Shown here: in pieces, positions 1-10,600 of the stretch
Layout of the letters: every line of letters begins with the position of its first letter
Numbering within the stretch: position 1 is the first letter of the stretch
Assembly (NCBI GenBank): GCA_001970955.1
Contig: MPUH01000691.1
Coordinates: 1-39,793, forward strand
DNA length: 39,793 nucleotides
Direction: 5' to 3'
Origin: Stentor coeruleus
Lineage: Eukaryota; Ciliophora; Heterotrichea; Heterotrichida; Stentoridae
Notes under the pieces: generated by a model
Told to the model about the DNA's origin: nothing
The model's input: the letters and a program-made list of their open reading frames with translations, nothing else
Databases searched by the model: none
Program-made: the position numbers and the translations under genes

Positions 1-1
1 A

Positions 2-830
2 TTTAACCCACAAGAATTGCTTGAAGTTCTCCCTGCTTTGTATATTAGGCTAAGTCTTTAGATAGTTTTTGAGGATTTTATAGAATCTTTTGTCCCTTAT
101 GCTTTGTTTTTATAGGTTTATCAGAATGATCTCTTCAGTAAATTTCTCTTTATTAGAATTTGAAGAAAAAGCTAGATTATAGCTAATAATTATACATCCA
201 TCAAGCCATCTTGTAAAGTGCTATAATTTAAAGAGTTCAAACAATGCTCGAGATCTCATTATGCAGACTTAGTAAATTAGGGAATTTTATATGCTTTTTA
301 ACCACCAATTATGAAATAGTCTGTATTTTATGTTTGGATTAATTAGCCTAGGATTCAATTTTCATTAAGCATGCAAAGATCTTGTTCATGAACAAGTTAT
401 TGGTTTACTGCTAAGACCTGCTTTTAAAGCTGTAGGCTTGACTGACTTTTAGCCAGGATTTATTTTATTCGACAACCCATATAGAATTTTTTGATTTGTA
501 AAAAGTTAGTACTTTATTTAGGTTTCCAGTAATAGTCTGCCAGCTAGGTCAGTAGTGAATGAAGTTTTGAATTGCTATAAGATTATTGCATAGTTTCTGT
601 CTTTCAGGAAAATGCAGATTTAAAGTTTGGAATTTAGGTGGGAATTTATTATGGGCTTCATTTTATTATGAAAATGAAAATTTGTATCATAGGCTAAGTT
701 TAATCACTAAACAAGCTTGGATTAAATATAAATGCTTTAAGAAGAAATTAAGACTAAGCATAANAAGCTTGGATTAAATATAAATGCTTTAAGAAGAAAT
801 TAAGACTAAGCATAATTAATAATTTCTGCT
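2..830 (+). pseudogene. Decayed protein-coding sequence at left edge, family not recognised
   Basis: Several stretches read like protein but in different frames and broken by stops. In the frame starting at base 2 the text begins FNPQELLEVLPALYIRL. Around 330-480 another frame reads KDLVHEQVIGLLLRPAFKAV, then LTDF, a TAG, and PGFILFDNPYRIF. Most interrupting codons are TAA or TAG, which fits CAA/CAG decay in a dead gene, though some are TGA. No domain is recognisable. The end is arbitrary: coding character fades near the N at 764. It could instead be the tail of a gene in another code, but intact neighbours terminate with TAA and TAG. Confidence 0.35.
713..815. repeat. Redundant contig ends around N764 (51 bp duplicated)
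   Basis: Bases 713-763 and 765-815 are identical 51-bp copies separated by a single N. This looks like two overlapping contig ends placed side by side by a scaffolder rather than a genomic tandem repeat. Confidence 0.85.
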
Positions 831-1241
831 AAAGGATGCATTTTAATATATTTTCAAGGTTCATAAAGTAAAATCTGTGTTTGATTTCATAAGTATCATA
901 TGATTACTCTCCATAAAATACCGCATATGTCGCATAATCTAGAATAAAGACGCTTTGGCTGTCAATTTTCTATATTCCAAAAAATAAACCTCACAAAGCA
1001 CCCATAATAGTATAGCCTACATCCTTTAAATACCTTCAAACATCAAAATTAAAAACAGCACACAATACCCAACCAAACCCATAGCTAAAATACTCTTTCC
1101 CATTTTTTCTAAGCCAGAACCCTTATTACCCTATTCAAAAACTCAACTTCTTATCTCCAACATTAAAAACCCATACCTCTCAAGTATAACCGATACCTTC
1201 CAACCATATCAAAATATGGACCTAACACATAGGGTATATAA
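831..1241 (+). other. 5' flank of the WD40-channel gene, C-rich and G-poor
   Basis: No gene is supported here. From about 960 to 1230 the plus strand is rich in C and nearly free of G, the signature seen upstream of other genes in the window. A short AT-rich stretch (gggtatataa) lies immediately before the ATG at 1242; whether it is a promoter element cannot be said. Confidence 0.5.
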
Positions 1242-4200
1242 ATGAGTGAAAAAATCCTTCTAAATCAGGAAGAGATAGAAATGAAGTCACTAGACCATAA
1301 TCAAGCAGCCCCAATGCCTAATCTTAGGTCAAATCAAGTCCTTCCCAACTCCGAAAACATTCAAAAATCTCTGCGTGACGAAATGAAATCCCTGAGAGAC
1401 AACTTCTTATCTACAACACCCGATACAATAATAACCCCATTTAAAGGTACAGCTTTATCAATCACTAAAGATAGGACCAAGTATATCTTCTCAAGTAAAG
1501 AAAGTCGTATTGCTGTCTGCGATGCTAAATACAAGCGTATTATTGTGGACAGAGTTGTTAAAGAAAAGGAGATTTGGTGTATGGCTGTGTGCTTTAGTGA
1601 TACAGTTGTTCTTGCTGCAGGAACATCAGGAGTTATTCGTAAGCTACAAATGCCAAATTTGACTGAGGTTGACTCTTTTAGAGGCCATTCAGGTGAGGTT
1701 AATTATATTAGAGTCAGTCATGATGATAAGTTTGCATATTCTGCTGGTGATGATGGAACTGTTAGAGAATGGGATTTAAGTCAGAAAAGCCCTACTGGCA
1801 GTGTGATTTATACACATTCAGGAAAGATTTTTGGTATGGGTATCAGCATGGAATCAAGTTTGCTTTGTACTTGCTCTGCAGATGGAGTTATGAAGATTTA
1901 TAGACTTAGAGGAGATTTAACAGATTGCAATACAGTGCTGAAGAGCTTGCAGGAAAACTATGAATCGCTTTGGATTTGTAGGTTTTCTCCAGACAATTCA
2001 CTAGTAGCTGCAGGGAGTGAGGATTCTAATGTGTATATTTGGAGCACAACTACTTGGGATAAGGTTTATACACTGATAGGACATACATCAAGGGTTAGAT
2101 GTATGAACTTTACCAACTCAGGGAACAGGCTTATTACAGGAGGTATAGACAATTTGATGAAGGTTTGGGATTTGAAAGGGAAAAAAGAGCATATAACTCT
2201 TGCTTTGCATTCAGATTGGGTTAGAGCTACAATTGTGAGTCCTGATGATATGCACTGTGTATCTTTAGGTGATGACTGCAAAATCATAAAATGGAAAATC
2301 CCTGCTTTTGATAGAGAATATATGCTAAAATCAGACAATGCAACAATCAAGCATATGTGGATTTCAGCTAATTCAGAAACCATATATGGGATTACTGACC
2401 ACAATGTTATCAGATCATGGGAAGCAGCTTCTGGAAACCAAATGACTGAGTTTCAAGTTCAATTAGTTGATATTCTCCATTTAACTGTAGCTTCAAACTT
2501 AGCCCATATTTATTTTTATACACCATCACCTGACCCAGAAGATGAAGAAACTATTAACGTTGCCATACATTTAGTATCAGCAGATACTGGTGAAATAACT
2601 GCAGTCACTACTATAAAGCATGCTACAATAGTCTCTTCAACAGTTTCTAAAGATGGAAAATTCATCGTCCTTGGGACAAAGTTTACATTGGATATCTATA
2701 ACGAGTATTTCAAACCCTATCATTCCTTTCGTGCACATACATCAGATGTAGTTGCTGTAGCTTTAACTTCAGATAGTAAGTTTTTGTTTTCAGCTTCAAG
2801 TGATGGTGGATTGATTATGTCTAATATTTTAGAAAAAAGAACTGATAAAAAGCTCCTTAAGCCCGAAGATCAAAGATTTATAACTCAGCTTAAAGTTTCG
2901 ACAAATGATGAGAATTTGTATGTATTGCATACTCTTTTTATAGAAATTTACAGTGTGCAGATGAGAACAAAACTATTCACAATAAGAGAGCCTGGTGTTA
3001 AGCATGTGAATTTTTCTTCAGACAATACCAAGCTATTTATGTTTAGCAGACATAATTTAAATACTTATAATATCGACAATTTCAGTTTGTTTTATAGACA
3101 AGTATTCAGAGCTCCAACCAGCTACATAACCTTCGCCAATAACTCCAAATATTGGGTCCTTTACCGAGGCACTAGCTCAAAAATCTCCCCAAACCCTCTA
3201 AGCTTAGGATCTTTCGCATGCATTGGTCAAAACGGTGAATCCCTAAACTACCGACAATATATAACCGATATAATCAGAGATAAAGAACCTCGACACACAA
3301 AAGCTTTTGATAAATGGATTATTGTGCCAAATTATATGAATGCTCTACACTTCTATGCTTACTATAACGCTCCTGATTATCTACAAAAAGCACTTGAAGA
3401 TGATGGTCCTTTCTTTGCATCTAAATCAGGTCACACCCCACTATCAATAGCCTTACAACTAAAATATGTTGGCTGTGTCCGTGCAGTAATAAAAGGCTTA
3501 GGCCTTCGTCTTAAAGACAACCCTTTAAATTTCTATTATTTCGATCGATCTCTTACTCAACTTAATAACTTGGGCTACAGTGGACTTCATCGTATTTATA
3601 ATCTTATGTTTGCAAGCAGTATAAATAGAGCCATGCCTAAATTTTCATTAGAAAAACCAGGGGAAATATATGTAGAAAACCCTAATTTGCTTATAGGTCC
3701 TACTGAATTTATGCCTACTGAATATTATTCTACTGATGGGATTTCTATTAGATTTAAACAATCTTATTGCAAATTCGCCCTTGTTCCAGGAAGCGATGAG
3801 TCATTGGAATTTATTAAAAGTTTAGTTGACTGTAAGAACATTAAGATATATGAAAGCGAGATTATTAGGATATTGCTCAATAACAAATGGGAGAGGCTCA
3901 GATGGATTATGGTTATTCAAGCCTTGATTTTCATGGCTTTTGCCCTGCTTTTGTCTATACATACTGTACGTGATAGGAACAGTTCTACGTTTATTTATGC
4001 TCCTTTAGGTGTTGAGATTGTTTTATTGTTATATGAAGTATTCCAAATCGTAGTCAATAAATTAGAGTACTTTAAGGATATACTTAACTGGGTCGACTTG
4101 GTAAAAACCGCACTTTTTGTAGCGTATTTCGTCATGATCCAAATGGGGAACTATGAAAACAACTCATTATTAGCTTGCTTATTGTTCTTAACTCTAATGA

Positions 4201-4823
4201 GAGGGATTTCGTATTTCAGACTGTTTAGTGAGACTAGATATTATATCAACTTATTATATGAAGTCATTTTCGACCTTATTCCTTTCTTGATTATTTTCTA
4301 TTATTCAGCTGTTGGATTTTCTATGATCTTCATGTCTTTAGACCGAGAAAAAGAATCTGATTTCTTCAGTTATGTTACTTGGGGCTACCCTACAGATTTA
4401 GGAAATTATGACACTTCAGAATTTGATAAAGCTGATTGGCTTAACTACTTTTTAGTCACTTTGCTTATATCTATTGTTATGCTAAGTCTTGTTGTCTCTA
4501 TCTTATCTGATACTTATGGCCGAGTTAATGAGAATTCTTTAGTTGCTGATAGTCAAGCCTTAGCTCAGATGATTTATGAATGTGAATTGCTATACTTTTG
4601 GAATAGAGGTAATAATCAGTCCAAATTCGTGTTCCTTTGTGCTGAACAGGAAGATGCAAATTTAGTTAAGTCGAATGTTACGCAGAAGGTTATGAAGTTA
4701 AAAGGATTGGTTACGGTGCTTAGTAAGAAGATCAATAGTAACAGAAGATTGATGAAGTCTTTGAAGACTAAATTTATGGAGGATACTGACAAGATTGTTT
4801 CTGGGTTTAATGACTTAGCTTAG
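1242..4823 (+). CDS. WD40-repeat / TRP-like ion channel fusion protein
   Basis: A 1193-aa single-exon protein joining a cytosolic propeller to a membrane channel. Residues about 50-690 hold degenerate WD40 repeats; clear ones begin FRGHSGEV (about 145, ending VREWDLS), LIGHTSRV (about 277, ending KVWDLK) and FRAHTSDV (about 496). An ankyrin-like stretch (SGHTPLSIALQ) follows near 725-750. Residues about 885-1095 form an Ion_trans-type module: S1 near 888-908, S2 918-938, S3 954-972, S4 975-997, S5 1005-1035, a pore loop containing TWGYPTDLGNYD, and S6 ending SILSDTYGRVNENS. The C-terminus is charged and probably helical. The pore module resembles TRP/polycystin-type cation channels; a role as a ciliary or plasma-membrane Ca2+/cation channel is inference. 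WD40 proteins with C-terminal channels are, to my knowledge, a ciliate speciality. Stop is TAG. Confidence 0.85.
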   Translation: MSEKILLNQEEIEMKSLDHNQAAPMPNLRSNQVLPNSENIQKSLRDEMKSLRDNFLSTTPDTIITPFKGTALSITKDRTKYIFSSKESRIAVCDAKYKRIIVDRVVKEKEIWCMAVCFSDTVVLAAGTSGVIRKLQMPNLTEVDSFRGHSGEVNYIRVSHDDKFAYSAGDDGTVREWDLSQKSPTGSVIYTHSGKIFGMGISMESSLLCTCSADGVMKIYRLRGDLTDCNTVLKSLQENYESLWICRFSPDNSLVAAGSEDSNVYIWSTTTWDKVYTLIGHTSRVRCMNFTNSGNRLITGGIDNLMKVWDLKGKKEHITLALHSDWVRATIVSPDDMHCVSLGDDCKIIKWKIPAFDREYMLKSDNATIKHMWISANSETIYGITDHNVIRSWEAASGNQMTEFQVQLVDILHLTVASNLAHIYFYTPSPDPEDEETINVAIHLVSADTGEITAVTTIKHATIVSSTVSKDGKFIVLGTKFTLDIYNEYFKPYHSFRAHTSDVVAVALTSDSKFLFSASSDGGLIMSNILEKRTDKKLLKPEDQRFITQLKVSTNDENLYVLHTLFIEIYSVQMRTKLFTIREPGVKHVNFSSDNTKLFMFSRHNLNTYNIDNFSLFYRQVFRAPTSYITFANNSKYWVLYRGTSSKISPNPLSLGSFACIGQNGESLNYRQYITDIIRDKEPRHTKAFDKWIIVPNYMNALHFYAYYNAPDYLQKALEDDGPFFASKSGHTPLSIALQLKYVGCVRAVIKGLGLRLKDNPLNFYYFDRSLTQLNNLGYSGLHRIYNLMFASSINRAMPKFSLEKPGEIYVENPNLLIGPTEFMPTEYYSTDGISIRFKQSYCKFALVPGSDESLEFIKSLVDCKNIKIYESEIIRILLNNKWERLRWIMVIQALIFMAFALLLSIHTVRDRNSSTFIYAPLGVEIVLLLYEVFQIVVNKLEYFKDILNWVDLVKTALFVAYFVMIQMGNYENNSLLACLLFLTLMRGISYFRLFSETRYYINLLYEVIFDLIPFLIIFYYSAVGFSMIFMSLDREKESDFFSYVTWGYPTDLGNYDTSEFDKADWLNYFLVTLLISIVMLSLVVSILSDTYGRVNENSLVADSQALAQMIYECELLYFWNRGNNQSKFVFLCAEQEDANLVKSNVTQKVMKLKGLVTVLSKKINSNRRLMKSLKTKFMEDTDKIVSGFNDLA

Positions 4824-5804
4824 ATAATTTATTTGTTAGGAGATAATTTTTTGGGTTGAGTTTAACGTTGAGGAGTAGTATTAATGATATAAAATTAAAG
4901 AAGATATATTAGTGTTTTTATAATAGTAAAATATGATGATCTAGTGAATATGAGATATAAAAAAATATTGTTGCTTTTAAAATGAGAGGATTTGTGTTGA
5001 GATTCTTAATTTGAATATAAAATTTAAAAAAGTTACTTTTATGTTTATAATATTATAGTAATTAGGAATGCAGATGAAGATTCTATATTAATTTTTAAGG
5101 GTTATTTCAATGCATTTTATATTTTATCGTAAGAATAAAGATATACAGTTTTATAAAATGATTAAGGTTTAGGATTGATTTTCTTTATAGTATTTTCTTT
5201 TGTAATTGATTTGAAAGTAGAGTTTTTTCATAATTAAATTTTAAATAAAAATTGAATATTTTAGTATGATAACTTTTGTATTGATTTAGTGACTTTATTA
5301 TCATGATATCTTAATCTTAAATGTCAGTTTTTTCCTAACATTTTTATACTATCATTTTTCTAATATTTTTCAAATATTTAGTAATAAGATTTTTTTTGCA
5401 TAAAACTAACTTTTTACTAAAAATGAGGTACTATATACAACAATCCAAAGAGTATCATTATATATCTTATAAAACACAAACAATTCTCATAATAAATTCC
5501 CTCATCATCACTAGAAATTTTCATTTTGAATTAATCGATAATTATTCACTCCTACATAAAAATACTTCCTTTAATCCTCAAACAACATCTAGCAATCTTC
5601 TCTATACCACTCTTATCATATCCTTCTTACAAGCACTAAAAAAAAACTTCACAGCTTTTAATATATAAATCTATAACAGCATCTAAAAATCTTCTTTTTC
5701 TTTTATTTTTCAAACTTTTTAAACAAAACCCTAACTTTAAACACATTCCGTTTATATTTCGCAAAATTTTAATACATTTTTATTTTCAAATAAATTTAAC
5801 GAAC
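4824..5804. other. Intergenic: 3' flank (G-rich) switching to 5' flank (C-rich)
   Basis: No gene is supported. About 4824-5250 is G-rich and C-poor, as expected downstream of the channel gene. From about 5330 the strand becomes C-rich and G-poor, as expected upstream of the gene at 5805. An open frame at 5396-5668 has no ATG at its start and no protein-like composition. Confidence 0.5.
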
Positions 5805-6512
5805 ATGTTACTATTCACTCTCCTATCATGCGCTCTAGCAGGAAGTCCTCAGGTATTCAGTAGAGCAACTTTCTTTGCTCAACCAAACTCCTACAACTCC
5901 AACACACTAGAGGCTAAAGTTCTACAGCTCCAGAAAATCGAAAAAGATTATCAAGACTTTACAACTGACTTATTGACTTGGGGTAAAAATTATCATAAAC
6001 TCCGTATGCAAATAGAAAAAGATATCTTAGCTGAAGTCCTTTCACATACAGGCCAATCTGATTTTGTCAAAGAACTTTCTAAATGTGGACTTGTCGACAA
6101 TGTTGAGACTGAAGATATGATTACAGTCAAAAGCATTTGTGCCAGCAGCAATAAAGCATCAGATCTTGTCCTTACACTAATTCAAGAACTCAGAACCAAA
6201 GCTGACAATTGTGTAAACGTTAAAGAAAAGTTCAGAAAAAGAATAAAAGATGTTTATGATGAGTATTTTAACTTAGAATTACAAGAAGAGATTCAAGTAT
6301 TTGCTGAAGAATACAGCGAAGATGGAGCTTTGGATGCTGTTGAAACACAAATTCTTTTACAACTAGAAGAAAGTGGTAAAAGATTTGATAAGCTTGAAAA
6401 GAAAAATGAGTCTCCTCTTGAAGATGTATGTGAAGAATATGCAAGGCTTAGTGAAGAGGTACAAACACTTACACAAACTACTACCGATATTTTATCAGAG
6501 TTATTTATATAA
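5805..6512 (+). CDS. Small secreted or luminal helical protein, unknown function
   Basis: A 235-aa protein starting MLLFTLLSCALAGSPQVFS, a convincing signal peptide with likely cleavage near residues 13-19. The rest is acidic, hydrophilic and probably mostly helical (for example LQKIEKDYQDF and EEIQVFAEEYSEDGALDAV), with four cysteines outside the signal peptide (CGLVDN, SICASS, DNCVNV, EDVCEEY) that could form disulfides. I recognise no family. There is no transmembrane segment after the signal peptide and no obvious ER-retention tail, so secretion or a vesicle lumen is inferred. The ATG is the first in frame, preceded by an AT-rich leader (tttaacgaac). Composition and flanks match a genuine gene here. 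Stop TAA. Confidence 0.7.
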   Translation: MLLFTLLSCALAGSPQVFSRATFFAQPNSYNSNTLEAKVLQLQKIEKDYQDFTTDLLTWGKNYHKLRMQIEKDILAEVLSHTGQSDFVKELSKCGLVDNVETEDMITVKSICASSNKASDLVLTLIQELRTKADNCVNVKEKFRKRIKDVYDEYFNLELQEEIQVFAEEYSEDGALDAVETQILLQLEESGKRFDKLEKKNESPLEDVCEEYARLSEEVQTLTQTTTDILSELFI

Positions 6513-7678
6513 AATTTAGAGTTTTTTTTTAATATGATAAGAGGTGAGCTTTGAAATTGTTATGCTGGAGGATTAGAAAAGCGATTTTGAAAGATGATTG
6601 AGTTTTGGATGATAAGCTTTTTAAATTAGAAATAAAATTTTTATTGAGATGGAAAGGAGAGTATGGTATTTTTTGATGTTTAAGGATTTAAGGAGATTTT
6701 GGATTAAATAAATTTTAATTTAACCTTTAATTAGGAGGTTTATCCTGAAGATAGTAAATTTGTTTTTTTGTCGTTAATAGTAAAATGCGTAACAGAAGAA
6801 TATAAGTGGATGATGCTTAAATAAGAATTTCGGTAGTTGAATTTTTTTAAGTTAAATAATTAGTATTCGGATGTTGAACCAAGAAATTATTAAGGGATAT
6901 GACATATTGAAGTTGATGATTTGGTCAGGATAATATATTTTTCAGCGAAAGAAATTCCTTTTTGTAAAATTTGTAATGCTTATTGAAGGATTTATCAATA
7001 AAATAAAATGAATATTACATGACTCAAAGTAATAAAATATGAAAGATAATTAAATTGTCTTTGAAAGTAGTATATATCATTCACTTGCTGTAATTATAAA
7101 GTGACTAATATTATTCTTTAATATGATTGTTAAAATATTATCTCTAGGAATATTGCTTCTCTTTTCTCACTTCCATACCCACACATGTATTTAAACAATC
7201 TCAACCTAAGTGCAACTAAATAATAACAAAACGCATATCCAAAATCAAATCTATCATTAAAGACTCCATCCTGCTCCAAAAAATATTCAAAATCAATAAA
7301 AACTTCCACTATATTCCTAAACCAATGCATAACTCTCCATATATAAACCAAACCATAATCTCATCCATTTACAAAAAAACCATTATCATAATTTTATTAT
7401 ACTTCACAATAAAATAGAATATCTAAAAAATCATCCCTCTATTTTCATCATTAACCTCATATCAAACTTTCCCTTATTCACCTTTAAAAAACCCTTAAAT
7501 CTCATCCTATAACAGTAAAATGTTAACAATAAACTTTCATAATCAAAATTCCTAATTGCAATCATACTCTAAAATCTTTTAAAAATCTTAAATAAACCAA
7601 ATCCCAACCTAAAGAATCACATAAACCTTAAAGTAATTTTCAAAATACTATTATAAACTCACCAAAACTAATATAAAA
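6513..7678. other. Intergenic with sharp G-rich to C-rich switch near 7120
   Basis: No gene is supported in 1.17 kb. The first part is strongly G-skewed: bases 6541-6600 hold 19 G and 3 C. From about 7130 to 7670 the skew reverses: bases 7201-7260 hold 13 C and 3 G. The switch divides the 3' flank of the secreted-protein gene from the 5' flank of VPS13. Short open frames on either strand, such as 7130-7351 on the minus strand, have no protein-like character. Confidence 0.55.
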
Positions 7679-10600
7679 ATGTTCAAAGCTCTTTTCCGAA
7701 AGGTGATCCTGTCAAGTCTTTCAGGGTACATCCAAGATTTCGATAAAAACCAACTAAAAGTAAAAGTCTGGAGCGGCAAAATTGTGCTAAAAAACGCGGC
7801 ACTAGACCCAAAGCTTTTGCTAAAACATGACCTCCCTTTGATCTTCAAATACAGTAAGATATCTAAAATAAAAATAACAATCCCATGGTTCTCCCTAAGC
7901 AAAAAGCCTATAGAAATTTCTGTTCAAGGCCTTTACTGCATAATAGTTCCATTTCACAAATATGAATGGAATTTCAACATAGAAATATTAGTAGAAAAGC
8001 TTAAAGAAGCCTTGAAAAACCACGAAATGTGGTGGAAGTTCGAAAGGGCGCAAAGGAAGCTTATCGGTGAAGCTAACAAACAAAAGTCTTCATATAGAGA
8101 TCGGCTCAAAGAAAAAATGTTTTCAAATGTACAAGTTAGCCTAACAAAAATGCATGTGAGATTTGAAGACTCTTACAGAAAATCTGAATACTCCTTAGGA
8201 CTTGTTATAGACTCTATATCTCTTGACCCTAAAAAGAACGTAAACTTTTACATAGGAACTCACAACAATGGAAATTCCTAATTTTGTTGTATACATAAAC
8301 ACCCAAGACCTGCATTATAAAAACTATTACGAGGATTTAAGGAAAAATGACAACAAAGACAAAATTATCAATTGTAAAAAATAAACAGTAAGTGCTAGCA
8401 TTCAGATAAAGAGGGAAAACAATAGCTTGACTGTTACAGCAAAAATTGACTATTTACAATTTTTATATACTCATTTGCAATATATTTATACTATAAGGTT
8501 TTTAAAAAAGTTCAGCAAGTATAACAAATTTTTGTCACAAAAGTGAGTTTTATATAGACTTGAACAAAAAAAGTACCTTATTTATTCGCCGTATATAAGA
8601 AACCCTAAGACTTTATGGAAGTTTGCCAAAAATGCTATTTTTGCGATTATAAGACAGAACAAAAGCCCTGAAAATGTGTTTGTTATGGCAGCTAAGATGA
8701 AGATTTATTATAGAGAATCGTTTAAAGATCTTTATATAAAGTCGAAAACTAGTAAGTTAAGTAGTGAAGAACATGCTCTTTATAACAAGATTTTATATAT
8801 TAATGAACTTGGGGATTTGATTGAATGGCAGTCACAAGCACTAGAAAAAAGTGAGGTTATAAGGAAAAAGTGGTTGAATTGGGGGATGAATAGCAATCCG
8901 GGGGAAAATGGCATGGGGAACTATTTTACTAAACCAGATGATGATGAAGATTTTAAAGATATTGAAGGGGAACAAGGTCTGTATCAGTATGCCAAGCCTT
9001 GGAGAGTGCTTTTGATTGTTAATTGCTCACTGATACAGTTGAAACTTGCTACATATGCTTCAGATCAGTCCCAGCTGGTTCGTTTAATGAACTGCGAACT
9101 TCAGTTTTCCAAAGATGATCACAAGAGCATTATAACTCTACGACTACAAGACATCGATGTGATCTATAAAGACCCAACATCCGAACTGACAATTCTTCGA
9201 ATCAAAAAAAAGAACATCGAGCCTGGCATTCAAATGATGGTCATTCTCTACTCTGAAATTAAAATGCCCAACGAGATCAAATATAAGTCTCAAGAAATCA
9301 ACCTCCAATTCAACATAAAATCCATAACCCATTTCATCAGCTTCATGTCTTTAAAAGGTTTAGGGGCTCGACACAAAAAAGAAGTAAGAGATGGTCTAAA
9401 AGATATGCAAGAAAAAGCTTTAATTCAAATTACAAACATATTTTACTATGAAAAAACTTACAAGCTCAACCTCAGAATCCCAAAAATCAACATCCAAATC
9501 CCATCAGAAAAAGGTCAATTCTCTATAACCTTACACAATATTCATATTGCTGATGATAAGCAATCAGATCCAAACCAATATTCAACAATGCTCATGAATC
9601 TTGAAATAGAAATCCTATACAACACAATAGCTTTAATTCCTTTAGCATGTATCAATTTTACCATTTACACCCTAGCTAAAAAATTCTTAAAACTCAAGTG
9701 GGAATGTAAAGAAACACCTTACGATAGCATGTTTGATCTGAAAATTGTTGGGAATATCTCAGAAATTGTTCTTGACCTACATTTTGGCGCTTTAAACGAT
9801 ATTTTATATCTACAAAAAGCTCTAAAAATCCACAAAACCCTTGAAGCTATACACATTGACAGAGTTTCGGTATTAAAAAACCCTGATATGAAAAACTTTG
9901 TTTTGACTATAGCTAATGGTAAAGCCCAGAAAACTTTAGCTGTTCTTAAAAATGATATGCTTTTTTTGTTCTATAATGATATAGGATCTATTTTTGATGA
10001 ACATTTCTTATTATCAGGTGCTATTGTTGAATATATTGGGGGGAAAATCTGGCTTAAGGTGGAGAGTAAAGAGTTAGTTTTGGAGTTTTATAAGAAAATA
10101 CATGCGCAAAAGTGGTATAAAGCCTTGAGTATGAAGATTGAGAAAATCAGTTTTAGAAAGAAATTTTTTGAAAAAAAAACTTTTCGGCTTGATTTTATGA
10201 TTGAGCATATGTTTGTTAATANACAAAAGTGGTATAAAGCCTTGAGTATGAAGATTGAGAAAATCAGTTTTAGGAAGAAATTTTTTGAAAAAAAAACTTT
10301 TCGGCTTGATTTTATGATTGAGCATATGTTTGTTAATATTATATCGGCAAATGATATTAAGGAGTATAGGGTGAAAATTGAAAAGCAGGAGTTTTTGATT
10401 GAAGCGAATCAGTTTGTTCAAGATTTTGCTATAAAATGTACGAAAATTAAGGTTAAGGATAGTGAAAATAAGTACTTTTTTGAGTGTGGAACGAGGAACT
10501 ATGAAGAAAAACTTGCTTTGAGGTTTATTGATATTGATTCAGTTGAGTATAAGGGGTTTAATATAGAGATGTCAGGGCTTATGAGTGGCTTTCAAGTTTT

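Noticed and set aside
5396..5668. 90-codon open frame on plus
   Set aside because: It starts at TTG, lies in the C-rich, G-poor flank where stops are rare by composition, and has no protein-like pattern.
7130..7351. Open frame on minus in the VPS13 upstream flank
   Set aside because: It is the complement of a G-poor flank; composition explains it and no domain is seen.
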